This document shows, piece after piece, positions 1-10,984 of a DNA stretch of 34,530 nt (position 1 is its first letter; each line of letters begins with the position of its first letter). The stretch covers positions 1-34,530 of the forward strand of contig BBXU01000204.1 of assembly GCA_001598975.1 (NCBI GenBank), in the 5' to 3' direction. This stretch comes from Parachlorella kessleri. Its lineage: Eukaryota > Chlorophyta > Trebouxiophyceae > Chlorellales > Chlorellaceae. The translations under genes and the position numbers were made by a program. The notes below the pieces were generated by a model. The model worked only from the letters and a program-made list of their open reading frames with translations, searched no databases and was not told where the DNA came from.

Positions 1-71
1 ACACACACCACCACCACCGCAACACAGAGACACATACAACCCTTGGGTGGCAGCTAGCTGGACTTGCTCAC

Positions 72-417
72 CTGCCACACCGCCCAGCACTTGAGCCACA
101 CCGTCGCTCAGAACAGTCATAGCAAAAGCCGTAGCAGACTTGGTAGCTAGTGGCTGGGTTTCCAAGCTGCGAAGGTATGCCTGCCAGAGGCTGGGGAGTG
201 TAGGCAGCTGTAGGGCTGGCTGTGCTGGCAGGCTGCCAAAGGGGGCCTCAGAGACCCACTTCAGTGACTGCCTGAAAGGGGCACTGATTGCGGTCGTCTG
301 GGGCTGTACTCTGGGCTGGAAGGTCTTCCGCACAGAGGCCACGCGCCGAGGCAAGGGGACGGTTGGCGGCGTAAGCACGACTGCCCGCTCGGGGATCGAG
401 GCAAGCTGCCGCAGCAT
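72..417 (-). CDS. Mpv17/PMP22 family membrane protein, first exon only (gene runs off the left edge)
   Basis: This is the first exon of a gene read leftwards. It has an ATG at 417-415, runs 346 nt in one frame, and ends in phase 1 at a GTGAGC donor (71-66). The rest lies outside the window. Residues 1 to about 70 are rich in Arg, Ser, Thr and Pro, as expected of an organelle transit peptide. The exon then encodes LWQAYLRSLETQPLATKSAT followed by a segment ending in LSDGVAQVLGG. This matches the conserved start of the Mpv17/PMP22 fold: W..Y...L...P..TK..T, then GD..AQ. Family members are small four-helix proteins of the inner mitochondrial, peroxisomal or chloroplast membrane, and their transport role is poorly defined. 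The gene is divergent from ZMYND10 and shares its upstream region. The family call is fairly sure; the destination organelle is a guess. Confidence 0.72.
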
Positions 418-870
418 CTTGAAACAGGCTGGGATGACAACTTTGAGAAAAGGGCCCCCTGCTCAAGCTGTCAGCACCTAGGAAACCGAAAAGTACCGCC
501 AGCAATTGCTTTCGAGGAGTTAGATAAGAAAAACGACACACAGAAACACGCGTTATGGTCGGTTATATACTTCTCCTGGGTGGGCAACAGGTAGAAACTG
601 GTCAGACTGGCCCGCCTGGGCGGTGACAACACCTAACCGCGGTTAACCGCGGAAAGTGGCCCGCCCCCCCATGCTACGCGCTGCGCGCCAGCGTGGCAAA
701 AATTTGACTTGGCTGAGGATGCGAGCAACCACTCTGAATAATTTTCTTAAAATGGAGGAGCTGCTGGCCAGAGGACGCGAGGGCGTCGCAGCTCAGCAGG
801 TGGGCTGCCAATCATGCATCTCTCCCAAACCAAACCGTCCTCAGGTAGTCACCGCAGCTGATCTGACTTG
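418..870. promoter_or_regulatory. Shared (bidirectional) promoter region of the Mpv17-like gene and ZMYND10
   Basis: This 453-bp gap separates two start codons facing outwards, so both promoters must lie here. It holds a perfect 16-bp palindrome at 637-652 (CCGCGGTTAACCGCGG). Just downstream, at about 676-698, is a GC-rich stretch with repeated GCGC steps. No gene is seen in the gap. No TATA box is obvious at a sensible distance from either ATG. Confidence 0.5.
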
Positions 871-3800
871 ATGCAGGCATATATATCTGTATCAGAAGTC
901 GAGCGCGTGGCTCGTAGGCTCCGAGTGTTTGATGTGGACGAGGTGAGGATTGGTCACATGCATGCCAGGCATGCCAGCTGTTCTGTCCTTGTCTCTCCCT
1001 TCTGGTAGGCGTGGCACTGGCCTCAAGCCACTGAAATCACTCACTTTCGGCGCATGTAGCTGCTTCCGTTCGACAACTTCACGACTTCTTGTGATCAAAT
1101 CCTTCACTTGCAGGTGGGCTGCGCAGCCTGGCTGGAGCAGCATGACACGGTGGAGAAGCTCAACCTGCAGGCCCACCTAAACGCCCAGAGCCATGCGGAC
1201 GAGTATGTGAAGGAGGCCCTTGTCTCACTGGATAGGGTCACCACCTTGGTGAAGAGCCTGTTGCTAGCCGAGGTGGGTGCGCCTGGGCGGTCACCAACCA
1301 AGTTGAGAGTTTCCACTTTCGCCTCGCCCACCACCTCTGCTCTCACAGCAAGTGTCACCCTATAACGTGTAGCTTGTTGCAGGTGTGGAGGGAGCGGCTG
1401 TTCCCGCTCTTGAAAGAGCATCTGGCTCAGCAGGTGGACTCGGTAACCTCCTACCAGCTGCTCTACCACGAGACCGCGCTAGCCAACCTGCTAGAGGTGC
1501 GGCGGCATGGTATCGGCTTGCAAGGCTTACATGGCACCCTCACCCTTCCCCAAAGACCAGGGATGCTCGAGGATGTCAGCACCTTCAGGAGCCGGCCACA
1601 TGTAAGCAGGCTACTCAGGCTGCGCAGTGCTTGCGTGCAGGTTCTGCTGTATCACAGAGATGCCTGCGAGAGCTTGAGTGAGGATGCCCTCCTGGAGCTG
1701 TGCGACTGGTGCTGCCGCAAGCTGGCCTACCTGGCCTCGGATGCACACCAGCATGCCAAGTATAAAGGTGAGGCGCCTCACCTGCGCGACGTCTCATCCA
1801 ATGCGCGGTCTGTTTCCCCATGTTCGCCCAGGGTCGGCAGGCTGTGTTGTTGTTAAAGCAGCACACCATCCTTCCTGGGTACTGTGTGGCAGCGGGCATG
1901 GGCAGATGTGGCGCAATGGGACCGCCTCCCGCTCCTCAGACCTCTTCCTGACAGGACATGTTGCCAACTGCAGAGGCTTCCGTGCAAGAAATGCTGTCAC
2001 AGTCCCCCCTGGAAGAGCTGGAGCAAAAGGAGCGGGAGCTGAGCTTCAGCACCGGCATGTGTGCACTCACAATACTCAGGTTCGCACTGTACGCACACAT
2101 CAGGGCTAGGCAAACTGCGCTTGACTCCAACTCGCTGGCTGTATTCAAAGGGTGGCGTGCTGTGACATTGCGCCTTTGACCTATTGTTGCAGGTACCTGA
2201 CCGACCACATGGACAAGGTATCACTGGGGCTCATGACGCGACTGGTCAGCACCAATGACGCTGCCATGGCCCTGTTGCCCTTGCTGGATCGGCCGCCCTG
2301 GGTCAGAAGGTGCGCAGGACATGGGGACCTCAATGACAGCATGGTCAGGTGGCGGCCGGGTACGTTGTTAGGCTAGACTAGGGATGCGGTTGGCCAGGGG
2401 AATTTGTTCTGCACACCCTGTCGCTCTCCCCAGCCGTGCTCACCCAGCCGTGATATGGTGCACACATGGCACAGCAGAGCTGTGGACGGAGAGCTAGGAA
2501 CACATCACAGCACTGCGTACATGCAGGGGCAAGTCGGGCATTGAGAAGTTCATCAATGGCAAATGGCAGGCTGTGGATCCCAGAGACCGGATGCGGCTCA
2601 CACAGCAAGATGGCCAGGTGGGTGATAACTAACGGCTTTGCTGAGTGTGTAGGGTTAGACCCGCTGACTAACAATTAGCCACAAATCGGCACCAGATCAA
2701 GATGGCAATGAGTGAGCGTGGGGCAATGCACAGGTCTGCCAAGGCCTCCAACCAAGATGCCGCAATGGACTCGAGTATGGCAAACTGCCATTCTACAACA
2801 CATAGGGGGTTGTTGTGTAGGTGTGGCTGGCACTGTACAACCTGGTGGTTGACCCCGGCTGCCGCGACAAGATGGGACTGACCGAGTCGCGCTGTGAGGC
2901 GCTGATGAAGCTCAAACGCCACTTCTCAGAGCTCCTTCTGGACCAGGCAAGGAGAAACAGCGGCACCAGCACTTTTCGCAGTAGCATCCCCCCTGCCTAG
3001 GGCCCACATGTCGCCGCACTGTATGCATCTGATCAGTACGGAATGGCATGTGTTTGTTGCGGCTGAGGACTACCCAGCCCTGTGGCCCTTAGCCATGACC
3101 TCGCAGTCGGCAGTCCCTGGCTCCGCTGCATGCAAGGCTATGGCTTGGTACCAGGCATAGGAGCAAGGAGCTTCCAAGTGATGCATATCCCATGAGTTCA
3201 GCCGATCCAGACACATTGTTGGTTTGCTTGCTGCAGCTTCCTGTGCTGAAGGACTTGCAGCGTGTCATAGATGAGCTGGCCTTTGGCGTTGGCACACCCG
3301 CAAGTCAGGGCCCTAGCAGCAGCCTGATATTGGAGCAGGATAGTCACCCGATATCTTGTCTGTCAATTTCTCTTACGTTTGAGAGTTCTGCATTGAAGCA
3401 AGGCGTATGCCACATCCTCCGCCAACTAGCAGCATGCCTCAGCCAGGGGGCTGTAGAGGTGGCAACTGTGACGCACCTCAGCTGTGACCTGCATGGAAGC
3501 TCAGCACAGCACCAGGAAACCGTAAGTGCCAATGAAAACCTGCAGGTGCCCGCCATTCGAGCTAGCTTACTCCACAGAGCTGACTGGGCGGAGCTAGCAC
3601 AGCGTGCAAAGCAGCAGCAATTTGGGCCAGGCAGCAAGCAGCTGTCGCAGCAGCGCATGAAAAGCCTTCTAGAGGCAATTGACTGCATGTGCGGCTTGGA
3701 AGAACAGGAGGCGCCTCAGCAGGTGTGGGGAGTCTGCAGCAGTCAGGTTGAGGCTTGTACTGAAGGGTATTTGGCAACTGTGTTCAACTCACTCATCTGC

Positions 3801-4787
3801 AGTATTGACAGCTGGGCGAAGCTTTTCTTTCGACAAAAATTGCTGCTGTTGAGAGGTTCTTGGGAATTTGGTGTCACTCTGGGAAGAAAAGCATTCTGCT
3901 GTTGCTTGCCCTCACAGGGAAGCAGGGGCATGCCTTCCAGCTTCAAGGTGGAGACCTACCGTGCCGTGAAGGAGGGGGTTTGGGAGTGGTGGGCTACCTA
4001 CTCCCTGGATATCAGCATTAACAAGCCGCCAGAGCCAGTCACAACCAAAGACCCGGCGGCTGGCGCTGCAAAACATGGCCAGCCTGCTGGGCCAAGCGCC
4101 GGCGGCAGCAGAGCGGGGGCTGATGAGAACCAGCCCGTGCAGCAGCACGACAACACAGCTTCTGGGCAGGAAGGCGCTGGCAAGAAGAGCGGCGGCCCCA
4201 GCAGCAGCAGCAGCGGCGTAGCAGGGGTGGTGAAGGGGCTGCGCTACCGGCTGCGACCACTGTCAGAGAACCTGCAGCGGGCGCTGCCCAGCCAGGGCAA
4301 GCTGGCGGTGGTGGTGGCGGGGCACACCTGCCAGGCCTCACTGGAGCTGCCGGCTTCCGAGACCAAGTAAGTGGACTCCACTTTCAGGAGGACTCACATG
4401 AGACTCGAGGGGCGCAGAATAATATACTTTTTGAGGGCATCAATGGCTACAATGGACGGGTGCGTTTCCCTTGAGCAGCCCAACTGAATGCTCATGCTTC
4501 CTGATGTGTCGCACCAACTGGTTGGAGTGTCTTCGCCAGCCGCTCCTGACCTAGTAGATGTCTGTGTCTTACCTCCTCACCCGTTGCTGATGCCCTGCAG
4601 GAACACCAGTGCACTTGCGCCGGCAGTCTGGCTCACAGTCGGCAGCCTGGCAGGCGACGGCATGGCGCTGCAGCTGAAACTCAAGCGGCTGGACAAGCCA
4701 TCAGAGAGGGACAAGGTGCAGGGGCTGTGGTATCCCTATGTGCCGGTGGCAGGGGCCCTGTCAGTTAGGGACGGCTTCTTGGACTGA
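871..4787 (+). CDS. ZMYND10: ZMYND10-like dynein arm assembly factor (DNAAF7), 12 exons, about 608 aa
   Basis: Exons: 871-942, 1114-1272, 1383-1496, 1641-1767, 1974-2079, 2193-2309, 2527-2617, 2821-2946, 3237-3338, 3546-3722, 3918-4366, 4601-4787 (stop TGA). The joined protein follows animal ZMYND10 along most of its length. Landmarks are EQHDTVEKLNLQA (about residues 32-44), YHETALANLLE (105-115), ILRYLTDHMDKVSL, DGQVWLALYNLVV (about 260-272) and LLLDQLPVLKDLQ (about 300-312). Near the end, ETYRAVKEGVWEWWATYSLD matches the region just before the MYND finger in animals. The C-terminus differs: a Gly/Ser/Ala-rich linker and a beta-rich tail, with no MYND Cys/His cluster. The known role is cytoplasmic preassembly of axonemal dynein arms with LRRC6 and chaperones. 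Intron 8 is GC-AG (CAG|GCAAGG at 2947). The intron after exon 9 has no GT donor (see findings). A TGTAA motif lies at 4803-4807, 15 nt after the stop. Confidence 0.88.
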
Positions 4788-5824
4788 GGTGCTCCACGCT
4801 GCTGTAAGGACTAGCTGTCAAAGGAGGGCAACTGTTGCCAAGGCTGTGGCACCCTACGTGCCAGTAGCCCATCCCCTCCAATTACCCTTGCTTGGCAGCA
4901 CACCCCAGAGTGGCTCAGCAACCCTACGCAGGAAACAGCCTTGGTCATGACGGCAGGTGATGTGAACAGAGGGGTGGGAGGATGTATTGTACTGAAAGGG
5001 CGGGACCAAGGTATGCTCTGGGGCTTGCCTGAACTACTTTTTTTCCGGTCAATGAGAGTTTGTCCTCCCTCAGAACGCAATTTATCTGCTTGGGTTGTGA
5101 CAAGCATGGGGACCCTGAGTGAATGGAACACCAGTAACTTACAAACCTTGTTTATCAGACATGCAGTGCCAAAGTACAAGTAAGGATCGTGTGTCCTGGA
5201 CATCTCCGGGATATGGTGTTTCTCTGCTTCAAAGTATATTTTAACCTTGCGGCTGGGTCGTTACCCACTTGAGCCAATGGCATCTCATAGGTTTCCTTTA
5301 CCTCTAGCATTCCAAGTGCCTGTGTTGCATCTCCACTTTCAGCATGGAGGCTTCACAGGGGAAGGGACATGTTGCAAGCGGGCCTCATGCACCCCAAGGT
5401 GACATTAGCCATGCCATTAGTGCTTGCACCCACATAACCAGTGGCCCAGCTGTCAAACACTGCCTTACGTGCGGGAGTTGTACCTGCCAAGGTTCACAGC
5501 CACTCTCCTGGACAGCCAAACCATGCACACCCGGTTTCCCGGGAGTCCCATGGCCCTGGCTTGCCTTGCGGCGAGACTTACCGGCCCAGATACTAATGAA
5601 AGCCTACCAAATCCCTTGCATCCAGACCAGGCCAGTTCAAGCTATGCCCCCCCTGTTCGAACTGCATGCCACCAGCACTAAATAAATACCCTTGACCTGG
5701 ACATCAAGGCAGCTTGCATGCACAACTTGCAGCCGCTGTGCTGGCTGCCCACAGCCTCTTCCACCCCAAGCCCTGGGCACCCGTCATGGTTGTCAGGCAA
5801 GTTGTCCTAGCATACCCCCCTACA
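4788..5824. other. Roughly 1-kb stretch between the ends of ZMYND10 and the F-box gene, no convincing gene
   Basis: The region lies between two convergent genes and should contain both 3' untranslated regions. A TGTAA polyadenylation-type motif on the plus strand is at 4803-4807. On the minus strand TGTAA overlaps the F-box stop codon (5825-5829 read in reverse) and recurs near 5138. Short open frames at 5344-5685 (plus strand) show no family I can name and no good splice structure. Confidence 0.4.
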
Positions 5825-7492
5825 TTACAGCCACTCATCGTCACTGCTTTCGTTCTCAGAGAAGTCCAGCATGTCATCGTCGTCCAGCTCCCCTTCCTCC
5901 CCAAACAAGGTCCCCACACGCTCGCCCTTGCGCCCATCTGGCAGCAGCGTTCGCACCGAGCGGGCCAGTGCAGCCCCGGGCTTCCCAGTCAGGGGACCTG
6001 CTTCCCACATGGGCAACTCCCCTGGGGGCAGCAGGGTACAGAGGATATATTTGCCTGCCTGCCATCGGTAAAAGGAGACATTCCCGTAGCCGTCTGGGGG
6101 CCCCGCTGATTTTGGCAGGAAGAGCAGTGAAAAGTGCTGCCATGGGGCATTAGCCCGCAGCTCCAACTGAACCTTTTGTGAGAGCTGCCACAGGTCAGCT
6201 GGTGTCCCATCGACAAGCACTTGGCAGCGGCCCGGGTTGTCCGTTATATCCATCCGGAATGCAATCTTCTCCAGGCTTCCGTGCTGCACACAAGGCAAAA
6301 GTGCCACTTTCATGACTGCTCTGGGGATGTGCGCCTGTCGTTTCTTCAGTGCAGCACCAGAGCACCGGGTAGCACGCCAGCTTCTACTCAAAATTGAGCT
6401 GGCCCCCGCAATGCCCGGAGATGCGTCACAAGAAGGCCATGCGAGCATCAGCCGTGCTACTTGACTGACAGCCCGCACGCACCTGAAGCAGCACTGGCAG
6501 CTGTAGCACTCTCCCCTCAAGGGTCCCAAGCTGTGTCTTCACACTCAATGTTAGCGACATTAGCTGCCTTGGCAGCTCTCGCAGAAACTCGAGAGGACCC
6601 CTGCAGGAAGCCCAACAAGAGCCTTAGCACAGCTTCAATGTCGCCTGGCGCTTGTCGGTTGGCGTGCAGGGTGTGCACAGACACACATCTTCATAGCAGG
6701 AAGGTGCATCAAGTGCATGCCTGCAGAACTAGGGATATGCAAAGCTGCTTCAACGTGCATTCCGCCGCATGGAAGACTCACAGCATTGCATCTATCTCAC
6801 CTCACTGCGCTGTCCCAGTCCAGCGTGAGGTGCCGCAGTCCAGGGGCATTAGTCAGCGCTGTCAAAGGGCAGACAACCCCCGACCCCAACTCCGCCACTT
6901 TGAGCTGCGATGGCAAGCGCGCCAGCTCACCCACTGGTCCATTCCCTGCCACCCAGTCAGGTCCCAACCCCTCCTCATCCGGGGGGTCGTCATCATTCCC
7001 GGTCTGGCTGTGCTGAAGCGTGCTGCCCATGTGGCGCTGGCCCTGGAACCTCTCGGGCGCAATGGCTAGCTCCTCAAGCTGGTGGGACACCAGCTCCATC
7101 AGCAGCCTTGCCGGGTGCGTAAACAAAGCCACGCACAGCCGCCGAACCTTCCAGGCTAGCATGGTGTATGCTAGGCTTCGGGCTACATCAATGCTGGTTA
7201 GAGCGCTGTCGCGCAGAAAGACCTGAGCCGTTACTCCTCTGGCCAGCTGCCGCCCTGCACAAATCAAACATCACATTGTGTGGATTGTTAAGCACCAATG
7301 CAGCCACCTTGAAGACTCGCTAACCCAGGCCAGCATATGGGTCAAGCACGATGACCCACCGTTCTGCTTGAACAAGGCTCTCAGCGTCCTGCAGGTGCAG
7401 CACAGGAAAGCCAGACTGCGAAGGGAGAGGTGGCTGCAAACTATCGGAAGAGCGTCCCCAAGGTCCTCCAGCCTCATAACTCCAGCGCCCAT
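5825..7492 (-). CDS. F-box / leucine-rich-repeat-like protein, four exons, about 404 aa
   Basis: Exons, read leftwards: 7492-7360, 7254-6801, 6600-6483 and about 6334-5825 (stop TAA). An acceptor 9 nt earlier (exon start 6343) is also in frame. The N-terminus has an F-box: MRLEDLGDALPIVCSHLSLR, then LAFLCCTCRTLRALF. This is the usual pattern of Leu/Pro, then hydrophobic helix, then CR..R. Such a box binds SKP1 and brings substrates to an SCF ubiquitin ligase. The middle has Leu-spaced stretches such as PLEFLRELPRQLMSLTL and QLGTLEGRVLQLPVLLQ, resembling irregular LRRs. The last exon encodes a compact domain of unknown type and a very acidic tail (EEGELDDDDMLDFSENESSD). Substrate is unknown. 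The exon 1-2 junction (FKQNG|RQLARG) is well supported. The gene is divergent from the proteasome subunit gene. Confidence 0.72.
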
Positions 7493-7890
7493 GCTGTGGA
7501 CACGTAGAAGATTAGTTGGTGGTGGTGATGATGTGACCAAAGCTCAACTTATAGGACGGTGCTGCACAAGCGGCCTGATGGCTGTCATGTTGCCTTTGGT
7601 GATATAAAGACACTTCAGTGCTCAACACTTCAACCCTAACGAAGTACGATGCAACCATCGCAACTGAGGTCGATGGGTGGGGCAGGGCCCAGGGGCGCCT
7701 TCAAGTCTGGTCTGCTGTGCATGATTTCCAAAGGTTCCTTCGCGTACTCTTGCGTGGGAGGACGTCTCGCAACACTGCTGCGATCACTTCACGTCAACTT
7801 CCCTTTGCACAGGCGATGAACCTTGATCGCCAGCAAATCATCATCAGCACAGCGGTGTAGCTAGCGGGATCTTCCTACATTGCAGTTTTC
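7493..7890. promoter_or_regulatory. Divergent promoter region of the F-box gene and the proteasome beta-6 gene
   Basis: This 398-bp gap separates two outward-facing ATGs. It contains a GGT-rich run near 7515-7527 but no gene, TATA box or named element that I can defend. The minus-strand frame upstream of the F-box ATG is closed by a TGA, which supports the ATG at 7492. Confidence 0.4.
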
Positions 7891-10240
7891 ATGGCGCAGA
7901 CAATGCCTCTTAGAGCGCCTGTGCCGTGCAGCGGGGCTGGCTACAAAGAGCACGCCAACTGGAGCCCGTGAGTGCTCAGGATCACTGGAAAGCTTGCGAT
8001 GTGCCGTGTTGCCTCTGGGAGACGTCTTTGAGACTGTGAACGTGAAAGAGCTTCCAGGCATGTGCCTGCTGGAGGGCCTGAGGCGTGCAAAGGTTCATCA
8101 CAAAGTTGGGAGGTGATCTGGGGAAGTGATCTCTTGTTGCCTGCTTGCTGGATTCACAGGTATGATGACAACGGAGGCACCGCAGTAGCAGTGGCCGGTG
8201 ACGACTACTGCATAGTGGCAGCTAGCACACGCATGTCGACAGGCTACTCCATCCTCACACGGGAGCAGTCCAAGGTCCTACGACTGTGAGTGGGCTAGCT
8301 GGAAGACAACTCCAGCCAGTTTTGTTGCGGATTGCGCACCAATGGTGCACCGACTTCATTTAGGACGCCCTTCACCTCGCTTTTGGGTGCAAAGTCATTA
8401 CCAGCCCTGCAAGGTTGCGTTTGTTGAGGGCCGGTTGTTTACTTTAGTGTCGTGCACACGCTCGCTCCCAAGCCAGGCAGCGAACGATCCATCGAACTCC
8501 ATGTGCCCTGGGATCCTGCGCAGGTCCGACAAGTGCGTGATCGTGAGCGCCGGCATGCAGGCCGACATGCAGACGCTGCACAAGACGCTCCACCACCGGC
8601 ACGTCATGTACCAGCACAACCACCGCAAGCCCATGAGTTGCCCCGCTATGGCGCAGCTGCTGTCCAACACGCTATACTACAAGCGCTTCTTCCCCTACTA
8701 CACATTCAACCTCTGCGCTGGGCTTGATGACGAGGGTGGGTTTGGGACGTGGCGGTGAAGGCTTGATGAGCTTTGGGTGGCAGGGATTTGCAAGCATCAG
8801 AGTGCCGACACTGCCAGGTGCCTTGCTAATGTGAAAGCATGAAGTCCACGAGCTTTCCAAGTCAACCCTGCAACCGCCTTCCAGTCCGTTCAGAAGGAGT
8901 GGTGCCATGCCATAGGACCAGATCCAGGGGTCTCGCACTGTCCGGCTCACCAGCCTCTTACCGAGAAGCCATCTCTGCCATTTGGTGGGCTGCAGGCCGG
9001 GGCGCGGTGTACACCTACGATGCCATTGGCTCCTACGAGCGTGTGGGCTACTCTTGCCAGGGCTCCGGCAAGGAGCTGATCCAGCCGGTGCTGGACAACC
9101 AGCTCAAGGCAGCCTCGCCGCTGGTGCTGCCGTCCAGGGTGAGTGAGCAGAAGCGGCTGTGTCAAGTGTGCCTGGCCCCTGTGCGATGCGATACTTTATC
9201 GAAGATGCTCAGTTACAAAGTTATGTCACGGTAGCATCTTGTCCAAAAAGGTTTCTCCTGGGCCTTTTTGTGATCCCAGAGGAGGTTCTGACTTTGGGGC
9301 AAGCGGCTGTATGGCGATGTTAAAAAGAACCGTGCCGGCTGAATAAAAGCAATAAAAAAAACTTAGGAGAAGACAGGATGGGATACCTGTCTTCTCCTCA
9401 GTTTTTTTTTGCGCGCTAGGCACTCTCGTCCAGTGCTTTGCTCACCGTTGTGCGACTCATGTCCAACCAGCTTGGTGTAGCCACGTGCTGCTATGTGGCA
9501 TGCTGCCCGCACTTCCCACTGAAGGGGCCGATGCTGAGCAAGCCAGGGTGTACTGGCCCGCTTTCCCGCAGGCCTGGCTGAGCTCCTTGCCACTGGAGAA
9601 GGCGGTGGACCTCGTCAAGGATGCCTTTGTTTCTGCGGGGGAGCGCGACATCTACACAGTGAGTATGCTAGTTGCATGCACTTGCAAGTTCAGTCAACGC
9701 CGTGCTGGCACACTGGCAATGTCGCTGTGGCTTCCTCGCAAGTGGGCCGCCTACCAGTGGCTACAGTTGATTGTATCGGAAAGCGACTGGGAGGCGGGTG
9801 GGGGCGTGGGGTTGTGACGGCGGTGAGAGAAACATGTGGAAAGGTGCGAAGCTCCTGCTGAGTGCTGGCCCTGCATGTGGCATGGAGCCAGCTGCATCTG
9901 CTTGTACCTGTTTGGCTCGCTGCCTCACCACCATGCAACCAGCAACTGAGTTGCATTTCGTGAAAGTTAGGCCTCCGAGCTGCCGTAAGTGCCAGCTAAC
10001 TAGCCCCTGCCCTAGGGAGGCGGCAACCTTGGCTGCCTGTAGCACTCATGCTGTGCCTTTGGTGACGGCAGCGGATCGTGCAAACACAGAGGAGAGTCGG
10101 AGGTGGAGTTTACATACAGGGCTGGGAGCAAATATGCTCTTTGTTTGGGACCCTGTCATGTACAGGGGGATGATGTGGAGATCCTGATCATCACTCGAGA
10201 CGGCATCCAGCTTGACAAAGTGGAGCTCAAGAGGGACTGA
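7891..10240 (+). CDS. PSMB1: 20S proteasome subunit beta type-1 (beta-6), six exons, about 239 aa
   Basis: Exons: 7891-7967, 8160-8285, 8524-8735, 8996-9138, 9572-9658, 10166-10240 (stop TGA). The protein aligns end to end with plant PBF1/PSMB1. Landmarks are HANWSPYDDNGGTAVAVAG, AASTRMSTGYSILTREQSK, SCPAMAQLLSNTLYYKRFFP, YTYDAIGSYERVGYSCQGSG and LEKAVDLVKDAF. The length is normal for the family. Beta-6 is a structural, non-catalytic subunit of the inner heptameric rings of the 20S core; the sequence has no propeptide with a processed catalytic Thr, as expected. Intron 4 (9139-9571) holds two inverted repeats, and intron 5 is long (507 nt). A TGTAA motif lies at 10344-10348. Identity is essentially certain. 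Confidence 0.95.
9354..9409. repeat. 24-bp near-perfect inverted repeat with 8-nt loop inside a PSMB1 intron
   Basis: The left arm is 9354-9377: eight A, then CTTAGGAGAAGACAGG. The right arm is 9386-9409: CCTGTCTTCTCCTCAG, then T. The arms pair over 24 positions with one mismatch around an 8-nt loop. A second, shorter inverted repeat lies upstream in the same intron: CAAAAAGG at 9244-9251 and CCTTTTTG at 9263-9270. No target-site duplication or transposase is visible, so class membership (MITE, hairpin RNA, chance) is open. Confidence 0.75.
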
Positions 10241-10984
10241 GGAGGGCCTCTGCTTGGCCCCGGGTGATTGTTCAGTAAAGTTTGCTAGGGTGCTTGGGTT
10301 TGTGTGAGAGTCACATGAGCGCCACCCGTTTCCAGTGTTTACTTGTAAGAGGCGGCGCCAACTCTAGCCGCTGTTCTGATGTCACTAGGAGGTGCTCATA
10401 ATGGCCGGCTCTCATGTGGAACACAAAGATCAGCATCAGCTGCAGCATCATTGCGACCAAATAGGAATTGTAAGAGATGCCGACACACAAAGGCACACAC
10501 TTCCGTCTACGGCACCCAAAGACTGAAAATGAAAACAAAACCCCCTCAGGCCCTGCTGCTGCACCAGCAGTACTAACCCAAGGAGTACAAGGAGCCCAGC
10601 AGCAAACATGGCCTTGGCGTACCACATAGCCTTAGATCTACTGGCTTAGAGACACGGGCGAGTCACAACCCCAATAGCATCCTGACCTGCCAGCTAACAG
10701 CTAGATGTTCGACCAGCGCCCCCCCAGGCACCACCAATAGGAACATGCCCGCCAGCCCAGACTCACTAGAAAGGTTTCAATTCCCACAATTGTCGCGTCC
10801 TTAACGCCCCTGCCTATGCAAATCCACTGTCTACGTTCTGTTGTGCCAAATGACGCCGCTGGCCCGTCACCATGCGACCAACTACCCTCCCACCACCGCC
10901 TGCTTCCTACCCAAACACCGTCCCAGCCCCTCCGTATGATTGTGCTTGCAATGTCCAAGCCTCGCCCCAACACAGGCATCTCGC
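10241..10984. other. Region between the convergent PSMB1 and NDUFB3 stop codons
   Basis: This 744-bp stretch should hold the two 3' untranslated regions. PSMB1 has TGTAA at 10344-10348. On the minus strand, around 10625-10550, one frame reads WYAKAMFAAGLLVLLGLVLL, which looks like a membrane helix. It is not joined to anything recognisable, so I do not call a gene. Confidence 0.35.

Noticed and set aside
4851..4880. Short stretch resembling the ZMYND10 terminal sequence PYVPVA (second copy after the stop)
   Set aside because: The match is about six residues with no wider DNA similarity; probably chance.
5424..5681. Plus-strand frame with a stretch vaguely like a cyclin C-terminal helix (FPGSPMALACLAARL)
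   Set aside because: The likeness is to one helix only. No cyclin box, no upstream exons and no start were found, so it is not reported as a gene or pseudogene.
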